DNA of 64,000 nucleotides from Agrococcus sp. SGAir0287 (GTDB taxonomy: Bacteria; Actinomycetota; Actinomycetes; Actinomycetales; Microbacteriaceae): NCBI RefSeq assembly GCF_005484985.1, contig NZ_CP027942.1, positions 2,914,001 to 2,978,000 on the forward strand, given 5' to 3'. Every line of letters begins with the position of its first letter. The first letter of the stretch is position 1. Under the pieces are notes generated by a model that was given only the letters and a program-made list of their open reading frames with translations, was not told the DNA's origin and ran no database searches. Shown here piece after piece: positions 37,385 to 45,738 of the stretch. A program made the translations under genes and the position numbers.

Positions 37385-37852
37385 TCAGCCCTTGAGGGCG
37401 CCGAAGGTCATGTCGATGTCGGCCATCTCCATCTCGGCGGTCGCCTCGATGAGCGCGCGCAGGTCGGCGTCCGCACCGGGGGCGAACTCCTCCGGCCGCT
37501 CGGGTGCGATCGTCATGGGACCGCCCTCGGGCGCCTGCTCCGTCGCCGTGAGATCGGTGCCGTCGTTCGACGGCGAGGCGCCCTGGAAGATGCGACCGGC
37601 CTCCGACTGGTCGCCGAGGTCGAAGGAGTAGCTCTTCGACTGCAGCCCGAGGTCGACGAGCCGCTTGACCTCGGGGAAGGCCTCGGCGTTCGTCTTCGGG
37701 ATCGGCAGCGAGGTGCGCCAGTCGACCCCGAGCATCATCGTGCGCATCTCGCCGAACTGGCCGCCGAGCCCTTCCTGCAGCGCGTTCGCCGCTGCGGGAT
37801 CCGGCTCGTCCTCGACGATCGGATGGATGAGCTGCTGCAGGTGGAAGTACAC
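37385..37852 (-). pseudogene. Manganese catalase remnant with an in-frame core deletion
   Basis: 155 residues from GTG 37852 (GAGGACACC upstream). Residues 1-40 match the N terminus of dimanganese catalases (DPAAANALQEGLGGQFGEM, keeping the first Mn ligand Glu35). From residue 41 the sequence jumps to the family C terminus (LPIPKTNAEAFPE, then GRIFQGASPSNDGTDL and PERPEEFAPG). About 135-145 residues, including the other four Mn ligands (two Glu, two His, and one Glu or His pair in the ferritin core), are missing, yet the frame is open throughout. It cannot be an active catalase. Either a decayed gene or a repurposed fragment. Confidence 0.8.
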
Positions 37853-38026
37853 GGTGTCCTCGATCCCTCGACGTGTCCGTCCACCGTCCCCGTGAGCCAT
37901 CCGGCCCGGATCCCCGTGGCGGGTCGCGCGAGCGGGGGCCACCCTCCCGCGCGGACCCGCGCCCGCGGCGGAGGGAGGCGCGGCGGACCGACGAGCGACC
38001 GTGCGCACCGCGGCTAGGCTCGCCGC

Positions 38027-38560
38027 ATGAGCCCGAGCGCCCGCGGCACTCTCGACTGGCGGCCGGCAGCAGAGCATCCCGAGCTCCTCGCGCCCGCCGT
38101 CGCCGCCGCCATCGACGCCGTGCCGGAGGCGCTCGTCGCCCCCATCGATGCGTCCCTCGCCGACACCGCGGCGTTCTGCGAGGCGTACGACGTCGCGCTG
38201 TCGGCGAGCGCCAACTGCGTCATCGTCGCGGGCCGTCGCGGCGACGACGTGCGAACCGCCGCCGTCATGGTGCTCGCGACGCATCGCGCCGACGTCAACG
38301 GCGTCGTGCGGCGCATGCTCGACGCGCGCAAGGCGTCGTTCGCACCCATGGACGACGCCGTGCGCGACACCGGCATGGCGTTCGGCGGCATCACGCCCAT
38401 CGGCCTGCCCGACTGGCCGATCCTCGTCGACGACGCGGTGGCGGATGCGGGCGAGGTCGTGATCGGCGCCGGCATCCGCGCCGCGAAGCTGCTCGTGCCC
38501 GCCGCCGCCCTGCTGCGGCTGCCCCGCGCCGAGCGCCTGCTGCTCGCGAACCCCGCGTGA
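38027..38560 (+). CDS. YbaK/ProX-type aminoacyl-tRNA deacylase
   Basis: 177 residues. The YbaK/EbsC domain shows ALSASANCVIVAGRRG, KASFAPMDDAVRDTGMAFGG and TPIGLPDWPILVDDAV, including the Lys of the hydrolytic site and the GGxTP motif. Such proteins clear mischarged tRNAs in trans. Substrate amino acid unknown. ATG 38027; the stop overlaps the next gene (GTGA). Confidence 0.9.
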   Translation: MSPSARGTLDWRPAAEHPELLAPAVAAAIDAVPEALVAPIDASLADTAAFCEAYDVALSASANCVIVAGRRGDDVRTAAVMVLATHRADVNGVVRRMLDARKASFAPMDDAVRDTGMAFGGITPIGLPDWPILVDDAVADAGEVVIGAGIRAAKLLVPAAALLRLPRAERLLLANPA

Positions 38561-39678
38561 CCCGCTCGCCGCTCGAGCCGCTGCGGCGGGCGCTCGCGAC
38601 GAGCGATCTCGGCCCCCGCTCGCGCCAGGAGCTCGAGGCGGTGCTCGCCGCGCTCGTCGCCGCCGCCGTCGGCCTCGTCGTCGGCCTCGTCGTGCTGCTC
38701 GGCGACACGCGGCCGATCTCGGCAGCGCCCGACGGCGGTCCCGATGCCACGGATGCCGCCGGCCTCACCGTCGCGACCGTCGCGTCGATCCTCGCGGCGG
38801 GCACGGCGGCGACGACGTTCGCGATCGCCTTCCTCCGCTCGTCGTGGCGCGTGCACGTCGCCGGGTCGACGAGGGTGACGCGGCTCGTGCGCATGACGGC
38901 GGCAGCCTCGCTGACGGTCGTCTGCGCTGGCTTCGCGTACATCGCCGTGCAGGCGCTCGGGCTCGTCTTCCAGGAGGGCTTCGTCGGTCTCGAGCTCGAC
39001 GGCGTGGCGGGCGCCATCGCCGTCGCCCTCGCCTGCGCGGGCGCCGCCTACCTCGCGCGGCTCCTCGGCGAGCAGGTCGACACCGCGGTGCTCGGCGCCC
39101 TCGCGCCGTCGTTCCTCGCGGTCGGTGTGCTGTTCTCGATGCTCACCGCATCCGACGACGCCTGGTGGCAGGTGCACTTCTCGTCGCTCGGCGCCGGCGG
39201 CGGCATCTCGGGCTTCGCGTTCAACGCGACCCTCATCGTGTCGGGCCTGCTCGTCATGACGATGGCCGCCTACGTCGGCCACGACCTCGAGCGCGCGATC
39301 GACGCCGGTGAGCGTGCGCCCTGGGTCGGTCGGCTCCTCGCCCTCGTCGGGCTGCTCATGCTGCTGACGGGCGTCGTGCAGGTCGACGTCGCCGAGCTGC
39401 TCCACATCGGGCTCGCCGCCGGCATGGTGCTCGTGTTCTGCATCCTCTGCGCGCTCATGCCGCGCCTGGCTCCCCGGCTCCCGCGCGGCGTGCACGTCGC
39501 CTCCATCGTGCTCGTGGCTGCGACGATCGGCGCCCTCCTGCTCTGGATCCCGTTCGGCTACTACAACTTCACGGGCTTCGAGTTCGCCGCGTGCGGCCTC
39601 ATCTTCGTCTGGCTCACGGTCTTCCTGCGCGCCATCTCGGCCGCTGCCGGCGACCGTGCGGCGCGCTCGGACGCGTAG
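38557..39678 (+). CDS. Multi-pass membrane protein, DUF998-like
   Basis: 373 residues with about eight to nine hydrophobic helices. The segment WWQVHFSSLGAGGGISGFAF followed by NATLIVSGLLVMTMAAYVGH resembles DUF998 membrane proteins, but the N-terminal 120 residues are not recognised. Function unknown. GTG overlaps the YbaK stop. Confidence 0.75.
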   Translation: MTRSPLEPLRRALATSDLGPRSRQELEAVLAALVAAAVGLVVGLVVLLGDTRPISAAPDGGPDATDAAGLTVATVASILAAGTAATTFAIAFLRSSWRVHVAGSTRVTRLVRMTAAASLTVVCAGFAYIAVQALGLVFQEGFVGLELDGVAGAIAVALACAGAAYLARLLGEQVDTAVLGALAPSFLAVGVLFSMLTASDDAWWQVHFSSLGAGGGISGFAFNATLIVSGLLVMTMAAYVGHDLERAIDAGERAPWVGRLLALVGLLMLLTGVVQVDVAELLHIGLAAGMVLVFCILCALMPRLAPRLPRGVHVASIVLVAATIGALLLWIPFGYYNFTGFEFAACGLIFVWLTVFLRAISAAAGDRAARSDA

Positions 39679-39780
39679 CGGACTGGGCGCCCGCGCCTCA
39701 ACCCGCTGGTCGCGCACGGTCGGTCGGCGCGACGCTGACGCTCCCGGCCCGATCGCCGGCGAGACGAGAGCGAGGATGCC

Positions 39781-40266
39781 GTGCCCGACTTCGACGAGGA
39801 CCTCCAGGAGCGCATCGCGCGCCGCGTGCAGGAGGACGGCCTGAGCGTCGGCGTTGCCGAGTCGCTCACGGGCGGCCTGCTCACGGATGCGCTGGCGACG
39901 AGCGAGGGATCGGGCGAGTGGCTGCGCGGCGGCATCGTCGCCTACGGCACCGAGGTGAAGCGGTCGTTGCTCGCGGTCGACGGCCCGGTGATCTCGCGCG
40001 AGTGCGCGACGCAGATGGCGGATGCGGCCAGGCGGCTGCTCGGTGCCGACGTCGGGCTCGGCATCACGGGCGTGGGCGGCCCCGACCGGCAGGAGGGGCA
40101 GCCGGTCGGCACGGTCCTCATCGCCTGCGCGACGCCGGACGGGTCGATCGCCGAGGAGCACGCGTTCGACGGCGACGCGCCCGAGATCGTCGATGCGTCG
40201 GTCGAGCACGGCATGCGCGTGCTGCTGCGAGCGCTCGACGGCGCGCAGGAGGTGCGGCATGGCTGA
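39781..40266 (+). CDS. pncC: NMN amidohydrolase PncC (CinA C-terminal domain)
   Basis: 161-residue stand-alone CinA C-terminal domain that deamidates NMN to nicotinate mononucleotide in NAD recycling. Signatures: [19 protein letters not shown] near residue 21, [17 protein letters not shown] and [22 protein letters not shown] at 39781. It overlaps nadE by 8 bp, consistent with a shared role in NAD synthesis. Confidence 0.94.
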   Translation: MPDFDEDLQERIARRVQEDGLSVGVAESLTGGLLTDALATSEGSGEWLRGGIVAYGTEVKRSLLAVDGPVISRECATQMADAARRLLGADVGLGITGVGGPDRQEGQPVGTVLIACATPDGSIAEEHAFDGDAPEIVDASVEHGMRVLLRALDGAQEVRHG

Positions 40267-41101
40267 GCGCGAGGCGACGACCCGGCAGCGCGCGATCGCG
40301 GCGGCGCTGCACGTCGAGCATCCGATCGACGTGGCCGAGCAGATCGAGCGCCGCGTCGCCTTCCTGCACGACTACGCCGTGGCATCCGGCGCCCGCGGAT
40401 TCGTGCTCGGCATCAGCGGCGGTCAGGACTCGACGCTCGCCGGCCGGCTGTGCGCGCTCGCCGTCGACCGGCTCCGCGAGGGCGGGCGCGAGGCGCGGCT
40501 CGTCGGCGTCCGCCTGCCGTACCGCCGCCAGGCCGACGAGGACGACGCACGCTCGGCCATGGCGTTCGTCGAGCCCGACGAGGCGATGGCGATCGACGTC
40601 GAGCCCGGGGTCGCGGGCATCGTCCGCGCCGTCGCCGAGGGCGAGGGCGATCCGCTCGACGACTTCGCGCGCGGCAACGTCAAGGCGCGCGTGCGCATGG
40701 TCGTGCAGTACGCGTTGGCCGGCGCGTCCGGCCTGCTCGTCGTCGGCACCGACCACGCCGCCGAGGCGGTCACGGGCTTCTTCACGAAGCACGGCGACGG
40801 CGCCGCCGACGTGACGCCGCTCACCGGGCTCACGAAGGGGCAGGGTCGCGCGCTGCTCGAGCACCTCGGCGCGCCCGCGCACCTCGTGACGAAGGCGCCG
40901 ACCGCCGACCTGCTCGACGATGCGCCGGGGCAGGCCGACGAGCATGAGCTCGGGCTCACCTACGCCGACATCGACGCCTACCTCGAGGGTCGAGAGGTGG
41001 CCGAGGACGTCGCCGCCCGCATCGAGGAGCGCTACGACCGCACGCGGCACAAGCGGCACCTGCCCGCGTCGCCGGCGGATGGATGGTGGCGCGACGCCTG
41101 A
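40259..41101 (+). CDS. nadE: Ammonia-dependent NAD(+) synthetase NadE
   Basis: 280 residues, the short ammonia-dependent form without a nitrilase domain. ATP pyrophosphatase P-loop [14 protein letters not shown] near residue 47, [20 protein letters not shown] and [18 protein letters not shown] are characteristic. It amidates nicotinate adenine dinucleotide to NAD. ATG lies within the pncC end. Complete and typical. Confidence 0.96.
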   Translation: MAEREATTRQRAIAAALHVEHPIDVAEQIERRVAFLHDYAVASGARGFVLGISGGQDSTLAGRLCALAVDRLREGGREARLVGVRLPYRRQADEDDARSAMAFVEPDEAMAIDVEPGVAGIVRAVAEGEGDPLDDFARGNVKARVRMVVQYALAGASGLLVVGTDHAAEAVTGFFTKHGDGAADVTPLTGLTKGQGRALLEHLGAPAHLVTKAPTADLLDDAPGQADEHELGLTYADIDAYLEGREVAEDVAARIEERYDRTRHKRHLPASPADGWWRDA

Positions 41102-41146
41102 CGCCACCCGGTGGCGGCGCCCGCCGGTCGGTGGGAGGGTGGGGAC

Positions 41147-41353
41147 ATGACCGACGCCGATGCCGTAGAGACCCCGCCCGACACCCCCGAGGGCTCGGAG
41201 ACGCCCGAGGAGGCGCAGCGGCGCAAGTTCCGCGAGGCGCTCGCCAAGAAGGGCCAGCAGCACCACGGCCAGGGCCAGCCCGCCGGACCCATCCACGCCG
41301 CCCACACGGGCCCCGCGGTGCAGAAGCGCGTGCACCGCAGGAAGTCCGGCTGA
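41147..41353 (+). CDS. DUF5302-like small protein
   Basis: 68 residues: acidic N terminus, then EEAQRRKFREALAKKGQQHH and a basic tail ending in RVHRRKSG, the pattern of the actinobacterial DUF5302 family. Function unknown. GGGAGGGTGGGG precedes the ATG. Confidence 0.8.
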   Translation: MTDADAVETPPDTPEGSETPEEAQRRKFREALAKKGQQHHGQGQPAGPIHAAHTGPAVQKRVHRRKSG

Positions 41354-41402
41354 CGTCCGGCCCGCGCCGCGGAGCCGACGACCGATCGAGAGGAGCGACG
41401 CG

Positions 41403-41627
41403 ATGAGCGACGCACGACCGCAGGACGAGCCCAGCGAGGTCGAGGCCCTGACCGACGAGCACGAGTCCGACGAGGCCGCGGGCCCCGCCGCGCAGGAGGG
41501 TGCCGCGGCGACGGACCTCGATGGCGAGGGCGGCGCAGGCACGGACGACACGGGGCAGCCCGTCGAGGACGCCGGCACCGGCACGGCAGACACCTCGGAC
41601 GACCCGCAGCTCGACGCACCCGACTGA
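41403..41627 (+). CDS. Small, highly acidic, probably disordered protein
   Basis: 74 residues, dominated by Asp, Glu, Ala, Gly and Thr, with almost no Lys or Arg. GAGAGGAG precedes the ATG. No family recognised. It follows the DUF5302 gene by 49 bp. Confidence 0.6.
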   Translation: MSDARPQDEPSEVEALTDEHESDEAAGPAAQEGAAATDLDGEGGAGTDDTGQPVEDAGTGTADTSDDPQLDAPD

Positions 41628-41640
41628 TCCGCCTGCGACG

Positions 41641-41671
41641 TCGCGCGGGCTGCCCGAGGCGGCCCGCGCGA
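41641..41671. terminator. Hairpin terminator
   Basis: TCGCGCGGGC (41641-41650) and its reverse complement (41662-41671), 11-nt loop, between the convergent acidic protein gene and the metallo-hydrolase gene. Confidence 0.75.
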
Positions 41672-41682
41672 TCTCGCGGCGG

Positions 41683-42429
41683 TCAGCGCCGCAGGTAGGC
41701 GAGCTGCGCCGCGACCGATGCCTCCACCGCCGCGCGCACCGACGACGGCACGTCGGCGTAGACGAGGTTCGCCACGTCCTCGACCGATGCGTCCGCGCCG
41801 AGCCGTGAGAGCGCCTGGCGCACCTCGGCGAGTCGCTGGAGGCGATGCTCGCGGTAGGCGCGCACGACGCCCGCGAGCGATGGCAGCTCGTCGCCGTGGC
41901 CGGGCAGCACGCGAGCGTCGCCGAACGACTCGAGGCGATCGAGCGTCGCGAGGTAGTCGTCGATCGAGCCGTCGGGCTGCGCGATGACGGTCGTGCCGCG
42001 GCCGAGGATCGTGTCGCCCGTCACCATCGCGCCGTGCTCGCCGTGGTGCTCGATCCACAGCGCGATCGAGTCGGCCGTGTGGCCGGGCGCGGCGACGACG
42101 CGGATGGGCGCCTCGATCACGTCGAGCACCTCGTCGTCGACGAGCGGGTCCGCGCCGACGCACCACGCCTCGTCGAGACCGCGCAGCGGCACGCCCACGC
42201 GCTCGGCGAGCTCGATCGCGGCGTCGGTGTGGTCGTGATGGTGGTGCGTCACGACGACGAGGCGCACGGGCAGGCTCGCGAGCGTCGCGACGTGGGCGGC
42301 GTTGCGCGGGCCGGGATCGACCACGACGACGCCGCGCATGTCGCCGACGATCCACGTGTTCGTGCCGTCGAGCGTCATGGCCGAGGGGTTCGGCGCGAGG
42401 ATGCGGCGGATGCCGACGTTGGCCACCAT
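41683..42429 (-). CDS. Metallo-beta-lactamase fold hydrolase
   Basis: 248 residues. The zinc-binding signature THHHHDHTDAAIELA is near residue 60, further ligands in AAPGHTADSIALW and GDTILG, and the last His in VLPGHGDELPS. The TNTWIVG start resembles glyoxalase II/LACTB2-like hydrolases of thioesters or RNA. Exact substrate unknown. ATG at 42429. Confidence 0.93.
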   Translation of the reverse strand: MVANVGIRRILAPNPSAMTLDGTNTWIVGDMRGVVVVDPGPRNAAHVATLASLPVRLVVVTHHHHDHTDAAIELAERVGVPLRGLDEAWCVGADPLVDDEVLDVIEAPIRVVAAPGHTADSIALWIEHHGEHGAMVTGDTILGRGTTVIAQPDGSIDDYLATLDRLESFGDARVLPGHGDELPSLAGVVRAYREHRLQRLAEVRQALSRLGADASVEDVANLVYADVPSSVRAAVEASVAAQLAYLRR

Positions 42430-42543
42430 GCATCCACGCTATCCCCGCGGCCATGCGGCGCGCGTGCGGCGTCGATGGGTCGGCGATGGGTCCCGGCTGG
42501 GCGCATCCAGTCGACTCGCGGGCAGCGCTGCTTCGCTGTCTGG

Positions 42544-42990
42544 ATGGACGATGCATCGACCTCCCCTCGTCGGCCTCGCGCGCCGTGGCAGGTCGTCGTC
42601 GGGATCGTGGTCGCGGCGCTCGGCGTCGCCCTCGCCTCGTACGTCGCCGGAGCCATCGCCGTGGTCGAGGGCATCTTCGCGCTGGGCGAGCCCGACGAGG
42701 GGTCCGCCCTGGCCCGCCTCGTCGCTGCCGCCGTGACCGCCGCGGCGGCCGTGTGCGCGATCGTCGCGGCCATCCGCCGGCGCGGATGGTCGCGTCCGCT
42801 GCTCGTGGTGGTCGCCGCCGCGTTCGCGGGCATCACGCTGCTGCAGCACGGGCAGTCGTGGTTCGTCGCGGCGCCGATCGTCGTGGGAGCCCTGCTGCTG
42901 TGGCTGCCGCCGTCGCGGCGTTGGTTCTCGGCGCGTCGCACCGGTCGCGCCGCCGACCCGGCGAGTCCCGCGCCGTCGCTGCGCGGGTAG
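42544..42990 (+). CDS. Small membrane protein
   Basis: 148 residues with four hydrophobic helices (for example VVVGIVVAALGVALASYVAG) and a basic C terminus. No family recognised. It lies 115 bp from the divergent metallo-hydrolase and 10 bp before a NUDIX gene, so probably cotranscribed with the latter. Confidence 0.65.
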   Translation: MDDASTSPRRPRAPWQVVVGIVVAALGVALASYVAGAIAVVEGIFALGEPDEGSALARLVAAAVTAAAAVCAIVAAIRRRGWSRPLLVVVAAAFAGITLLQHGQSWFVAAPIVVGALLLWLPPSRRWFSARRTGRAADPASPAPSLRG

Positions 42991-43000
42991 CGTGGGCGGC

Positions 43001-43669
43001 ATGGTCGACGCCGACGACGCTCTGCCCGCCGCCGCGACGGTCGTGCTGCTGCGCGACGCCGACGACCCCGTGCTGCCCGGCACCGAGGCGCTGCTGCTGC
43101 GTCGCCCCGACCGCGGCTCCTTCGCCGGGGCCTGGGTCTTCCCCGGCGGCCGCGTCGACGAGTCGGACGCCGGCGACGACGAGGATGCGCGGGCGCTGTC
43201 GGCCGCCATCCGCGAGACGCGCGAGGAGACGGGCCTCGAGCTCGCGGCCGGCGACCTGGCCGCCCTGTCGCACTGGACCCCGCCCGAGGAGACGAGCAGG
43301 CGCTACCGCACGTGGTTCTTCCTCGCGCGGGCGCCGCAGGCGGAGGTCGCGGCGAATCCGGGCGAGATCGAGGAGCACCGGTGGCTGCGCCCCGAGGATG
43401 CGCTCGACGCCCACGCGGAGGGCGATCTGCTGCTCTTCCCGCCCACGTGGGTCACGCTGCACGCGCTCGTGGGCGCCGCATCCGTCGACGACGCGCTCGA
43501 GGGCGTGCGCGCAGCGGGCGTCGACCGGTACGTGACGCGGCACGACGCCGCCGGCGCTCGATTCCTGTGGCACGGCGACGAGGCCTACGACGGGGCCGAC
43601 GAGACGCTCGACGGCCCGCGCCACCGGCTGCTGACGGCCGAGCCGCGGTGGCGCTACGAGCGCCGCTGA
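43001..43669 (+). CDS. NUDIX hydrolase (NUDT19/NUDT8-like)
   Basis: 222 residues. A NUDIX box with an insertion: the GGRVDESD start is separated from AAIRETREETGLEL by an extra acidic stretch. The arrangement VLLRDADD...EALLLRRPDRGSFAGAWV then FPGGRVD resembles the CoA-pyrophosphatase NUDT19-like group. ATG at 43001. Confidence 0.88.
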   Translation: MVDADDALPAAATVVLLRDADDPVLPGTEALLLRRPDRGSFAGAWVFPGGRVDESDAGDDEDARALSAAIRETREETGLELAAGDLAALSHWTPPEETSRRYRTWFFLARAPQAEVAANPGEIEEHRWLRPEDALDAHAEGDLLLFPPTWVTLHALVGAASVDDALEGVRAAGVDRYVTRHDAAGARFLWHGDEAYDGADETLDGPRHRLLTAEPRWRYERR

Positions 43670-43709
43670 CCGCCACCGAGCGTCCAGTCGACGCCCGTAG
43701 CCTCGCTGC

Positions 43710-44195
43710 ATGGCACACGGGATGCGCACGATCGGGCTCGCAGCGATGGCGCTGGCCGCGACGTCGACGGCCTCCTGCTCCGCGCCCCTCGCCTGCCCGA
43801 CGGTCGGGTACTCGTCGACGCTCACGGTCGAGCTCGCCGAGCCGCGCGACGACATCGCCCTCGAGCTCTGCGTCACCGAGGGGTGCTCGCCGCGGGCGCG
43901 CGACGACCTGCCGGCCGACGAGCCGATCGTGGTCTGCGAGACCCTCGACTGCGTGACGGCGACGCCGACGCCCGACGAGCCCGCAAGGGCCGACGACGGC
44001 ATCTGGATGCTCGAGGGCGACGGCGTCGACGGCTGGTCGGTCACGATCATGACCGGCGGCGAGGTCGTCGCGTATCGGCTCGTCGCGTCCGACGGCGTCG
44101 TGCTCGACGAGGGGGAGGTGACGCCCGACTGGGAGCGCGTCGGCGGATCCGAGCAGTGCGGTGGTCCGAGGGAGGCGGAGGTCGTGCTCGGCTGA
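43710..44195 (+). CDS. Secreted Cys-rich protein or lipoprotein
   Basis: 161 residues. Signal peptide with a hydrophobic stretch (RTIGLAAMALAATSTASC); TASC could be a lipobox. The mature part has several cysteines (SCSAPLAC, LELCVTEGC, VVCETLDC, EQC), so it probably forms disulfides outside the cell. No family recognised. Confidence 0.65.
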   Translation: MAHGMRTIGLAAMALAATSTASCSAPLACPTVGYSSTLTVELAEPRDDIALELCVTEGCSPRARDDLPADEPIVVCETLDCVTATPTPDEPARADDGIWMLEGDGVDGWSVTIMTGGEVVAYRLVASDGVVLDEGEVTPDWERVGGSEQCGGPREAEVVLG

Positions 44196-44210
44196 CGGCA
44201 GCCGCGCCCC

Positions 44211-45068
44211 TCAGCGGGTGAGCGCGTATGCGATGCAGAGCATCGTGACGACGAAGCCGCACGCGTAGTTGATGCCGAGGAACCAGCGCCAACCGCCGTT
44301 CGCACGACCCGAGTCGGCATCCGACACCGATCGGTACGGCCACGCGGCGATGACGTACGGCACGGCGAGCACCGCGGCGACGACGCCCGGCCAGCCCGTG
44401 AGCAGCATGAGCGCGCCCGCCCCGATCCACAGCCCGATCGCGAGCCGCGTCGTGCGGGCGGCGCCGAGCACCGTCGCGATCGACGCGATGCCGCCCTCGC
44501 GGTCCGGCACGACGTCCTGCACGGCCCCGAACGCGTGGCTCGCCATGCCCCAGAGGAAGAACGCGGCGAGCAGTGCGACGAGCTGCGGCGTCCAGGTGGC
44601 ACCCGCGAGCACGAGGCCGTAGACCGCGGGCGAGACGAAGTGGGTCGACGAGGTCATCGAGTCGAGGAAGGGCCGCTCCTTCGTGCGCAGCGGCGGCGCC
44701 GAGTACGCGACGACCGCTGCGAGGCTCACCGCGAGCACGATCCACGACGGCCACGACCCGAGCACGACGAGCGCGATGACGAACGGCGCGCACACGACGG
44801 CGGAGGCGACGAGCGTCGGGCGATGCAGCTCGGGCGCGAGCAGCGCGCCCTCGACGCCACCCTTGCGCGGGTTGCGCAGGTCGGAGGGGTAGTCGAAGAC
44901 GTCGTTGATGCCGTACATCGCGAGGTTGTACGGCACGAGGAAGAAGACGGTGCCGACGACGAGCGCGACGTCGATGCGGCCCGTGGCGATCACGTACGCC
45001 GCAGCGAACGGGAAGGCCGTGTTGATCCAGGACAGCGGCCGCGAGGATGCGACGAGCCGACCGATCAC
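44211..45068 (-). CDS. crtEb: Lycopene elongase CrtEb (UbiA-type prenyltransferase)
   Basis: 285-residue UbiA-family integral membrane protein with about nine helices. The two Asp motifs that bind prenyl diphosphate and Mg are GINDVFDYPSD near residue 54 and VQDVVPDREGG near 183. In C50 carotenoid clusters this enzyme adds C5 units to lycopene to give flavuxanthin. GTG 45068 overlaps the crtYf stop (GTGA); GAGGAG upstream. Last gene of the carotenoid unit. Confidence 0.92.
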   Translation of the reverse strand: MIGRLVASSRPLSWINTAFPFAAAYVIATGRIDVALVVGTVFFLVPYNLAMYGINDVFDYPSDLRNPRKGGVEGALLAPELHRPTLVASAVVCAPFVIALVVLGSWPSWIVLAVSLAAVVAYSAPPLRTKERPFLDSMTSSTHFVSPAVYGLVLAGATWTPQLVALLAAFFLWGMASHAFGAVQDVVPDREGGIASIATVLGAARTTRLAIGLWIGAGALMLLTGWPGVVAAVLAVPYVIAAWPYRSVSDADSGRANGGWRWFLGINYACGFVVTMLCIAYALTR

Positions 45069-45394
45069 GCCCGCTCCTCTGCCTCGTCCGCCGTGCCCGC
45101 GCGCGGCCTGGCAGGCACGAGCGACCACACCGCGACGCCGACGAGCAGCGCGACCGCAGGGTAGGCGAGGTCCTCGATCGGCGCGAGCCACAGCAGGATG
45201 CCCGTCGTGCCGGGGCCGTACGAGAACAGGTCGGCGGCGATCATGAGCGAGTCGAAGACGATCGTCAGCACCGACAGCGCGACGAACGCGGCGAGCAGCG
45301 CCTGCACGGATCGGGGCGCGAGCCGACGACGCGCGACGAGCAGCAGCGCGAGGGATGCGGCGCCGAAGATCGCGATGAGCAGCAGGTAGGTCAC
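45065..45394 (-). CDS. crtYf: C50 carotenoid epsilon cyclase subunit CrtYf
   Basis: 109-residue membrane protein with three helices and the lycopene-cyclase-domain motif LAPIEDLAYP. Together with CrtYe it forms a heterodimeric cyclase acting on C50 flavuxanthin. Whether the rings are epsilon, beta or gamma cannot be told from sequence. GTG start overlaps the crtYe stop. Confidence 0.88.
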   Translation of the reverse strand: MTYLLLIAIFGAASLALLLVARRRLAPRSVQALLAAFVALSVLTIVFDSLMIAADLFSYGPGTTGILLWLAPIEDLAYPAVALLVGVAVWSLVPARPRAGTADEAEERA

Positions 45395-45738
45395 GACGCC
45401 GGCCCCGTGCGCGGTCGCCGCGCCGCGAGGACGCGCATCGCCCCGCGCCACGCGACGATCGCGAGGTAGGAGAGGAAGACGAGGAAGACGGGCTCCTCGA
45501 TCGGCAGGTGCGGCGCGAGCTCGATGCCGGTCATGCCTGCGCTCTCGCCGAGACGGAACAGGTCGATCGAGATCGCGACGAGATCCCAGACGAGCAGCAC
45601 GAGCGTCGACGCGGCGACGGCGGCGAGCGTGCGCCGCGGATCGTGCCACAGCGCGAGCCGCCAGCGGCGGTCGAGGAGGGCCACGCCCCCCATCGACGCC
45701 AGCAGCGCGCCGAGGTAGGCGAACGACAGCAGCGTCAC
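45391..45738 (-). CDS. crtYe: C50 carotenoid epsilon cyclase subunit CrtYe
   Basis: 115-residue membrane protein, three helices, with the motif LVWDLVAISIDLFRLGES and LPIEEPVFLVFLSYLAI, typical of CrtYc/CrtYe. Partner of CrtYf. GTG start at 45738 overlaps the crtI stop (GTGA). Symbol by cluster order (crtI-crtYe-crtYf-crtEb, as in Corynebacterium glutamicum). Confidence 0.88.
   Translation of the reverse strand: MTLLSFAYLGALLASMGGVALLDRRWRLALWHDPRRTLAAVAASTLVLLVWDLVAISIDLFRLGESAGMTGIELAPHLPIEEPVFLVFLSYLAIVAWRGAMRVLAARRPRTGPAS

Noticed and set aside
37385..37852. Frameshifted manganese catalase with a full-length gene split over two frames
   Set aside because: Only about 470 bp separate the two conserved ends, too short for the missing core in any frame.
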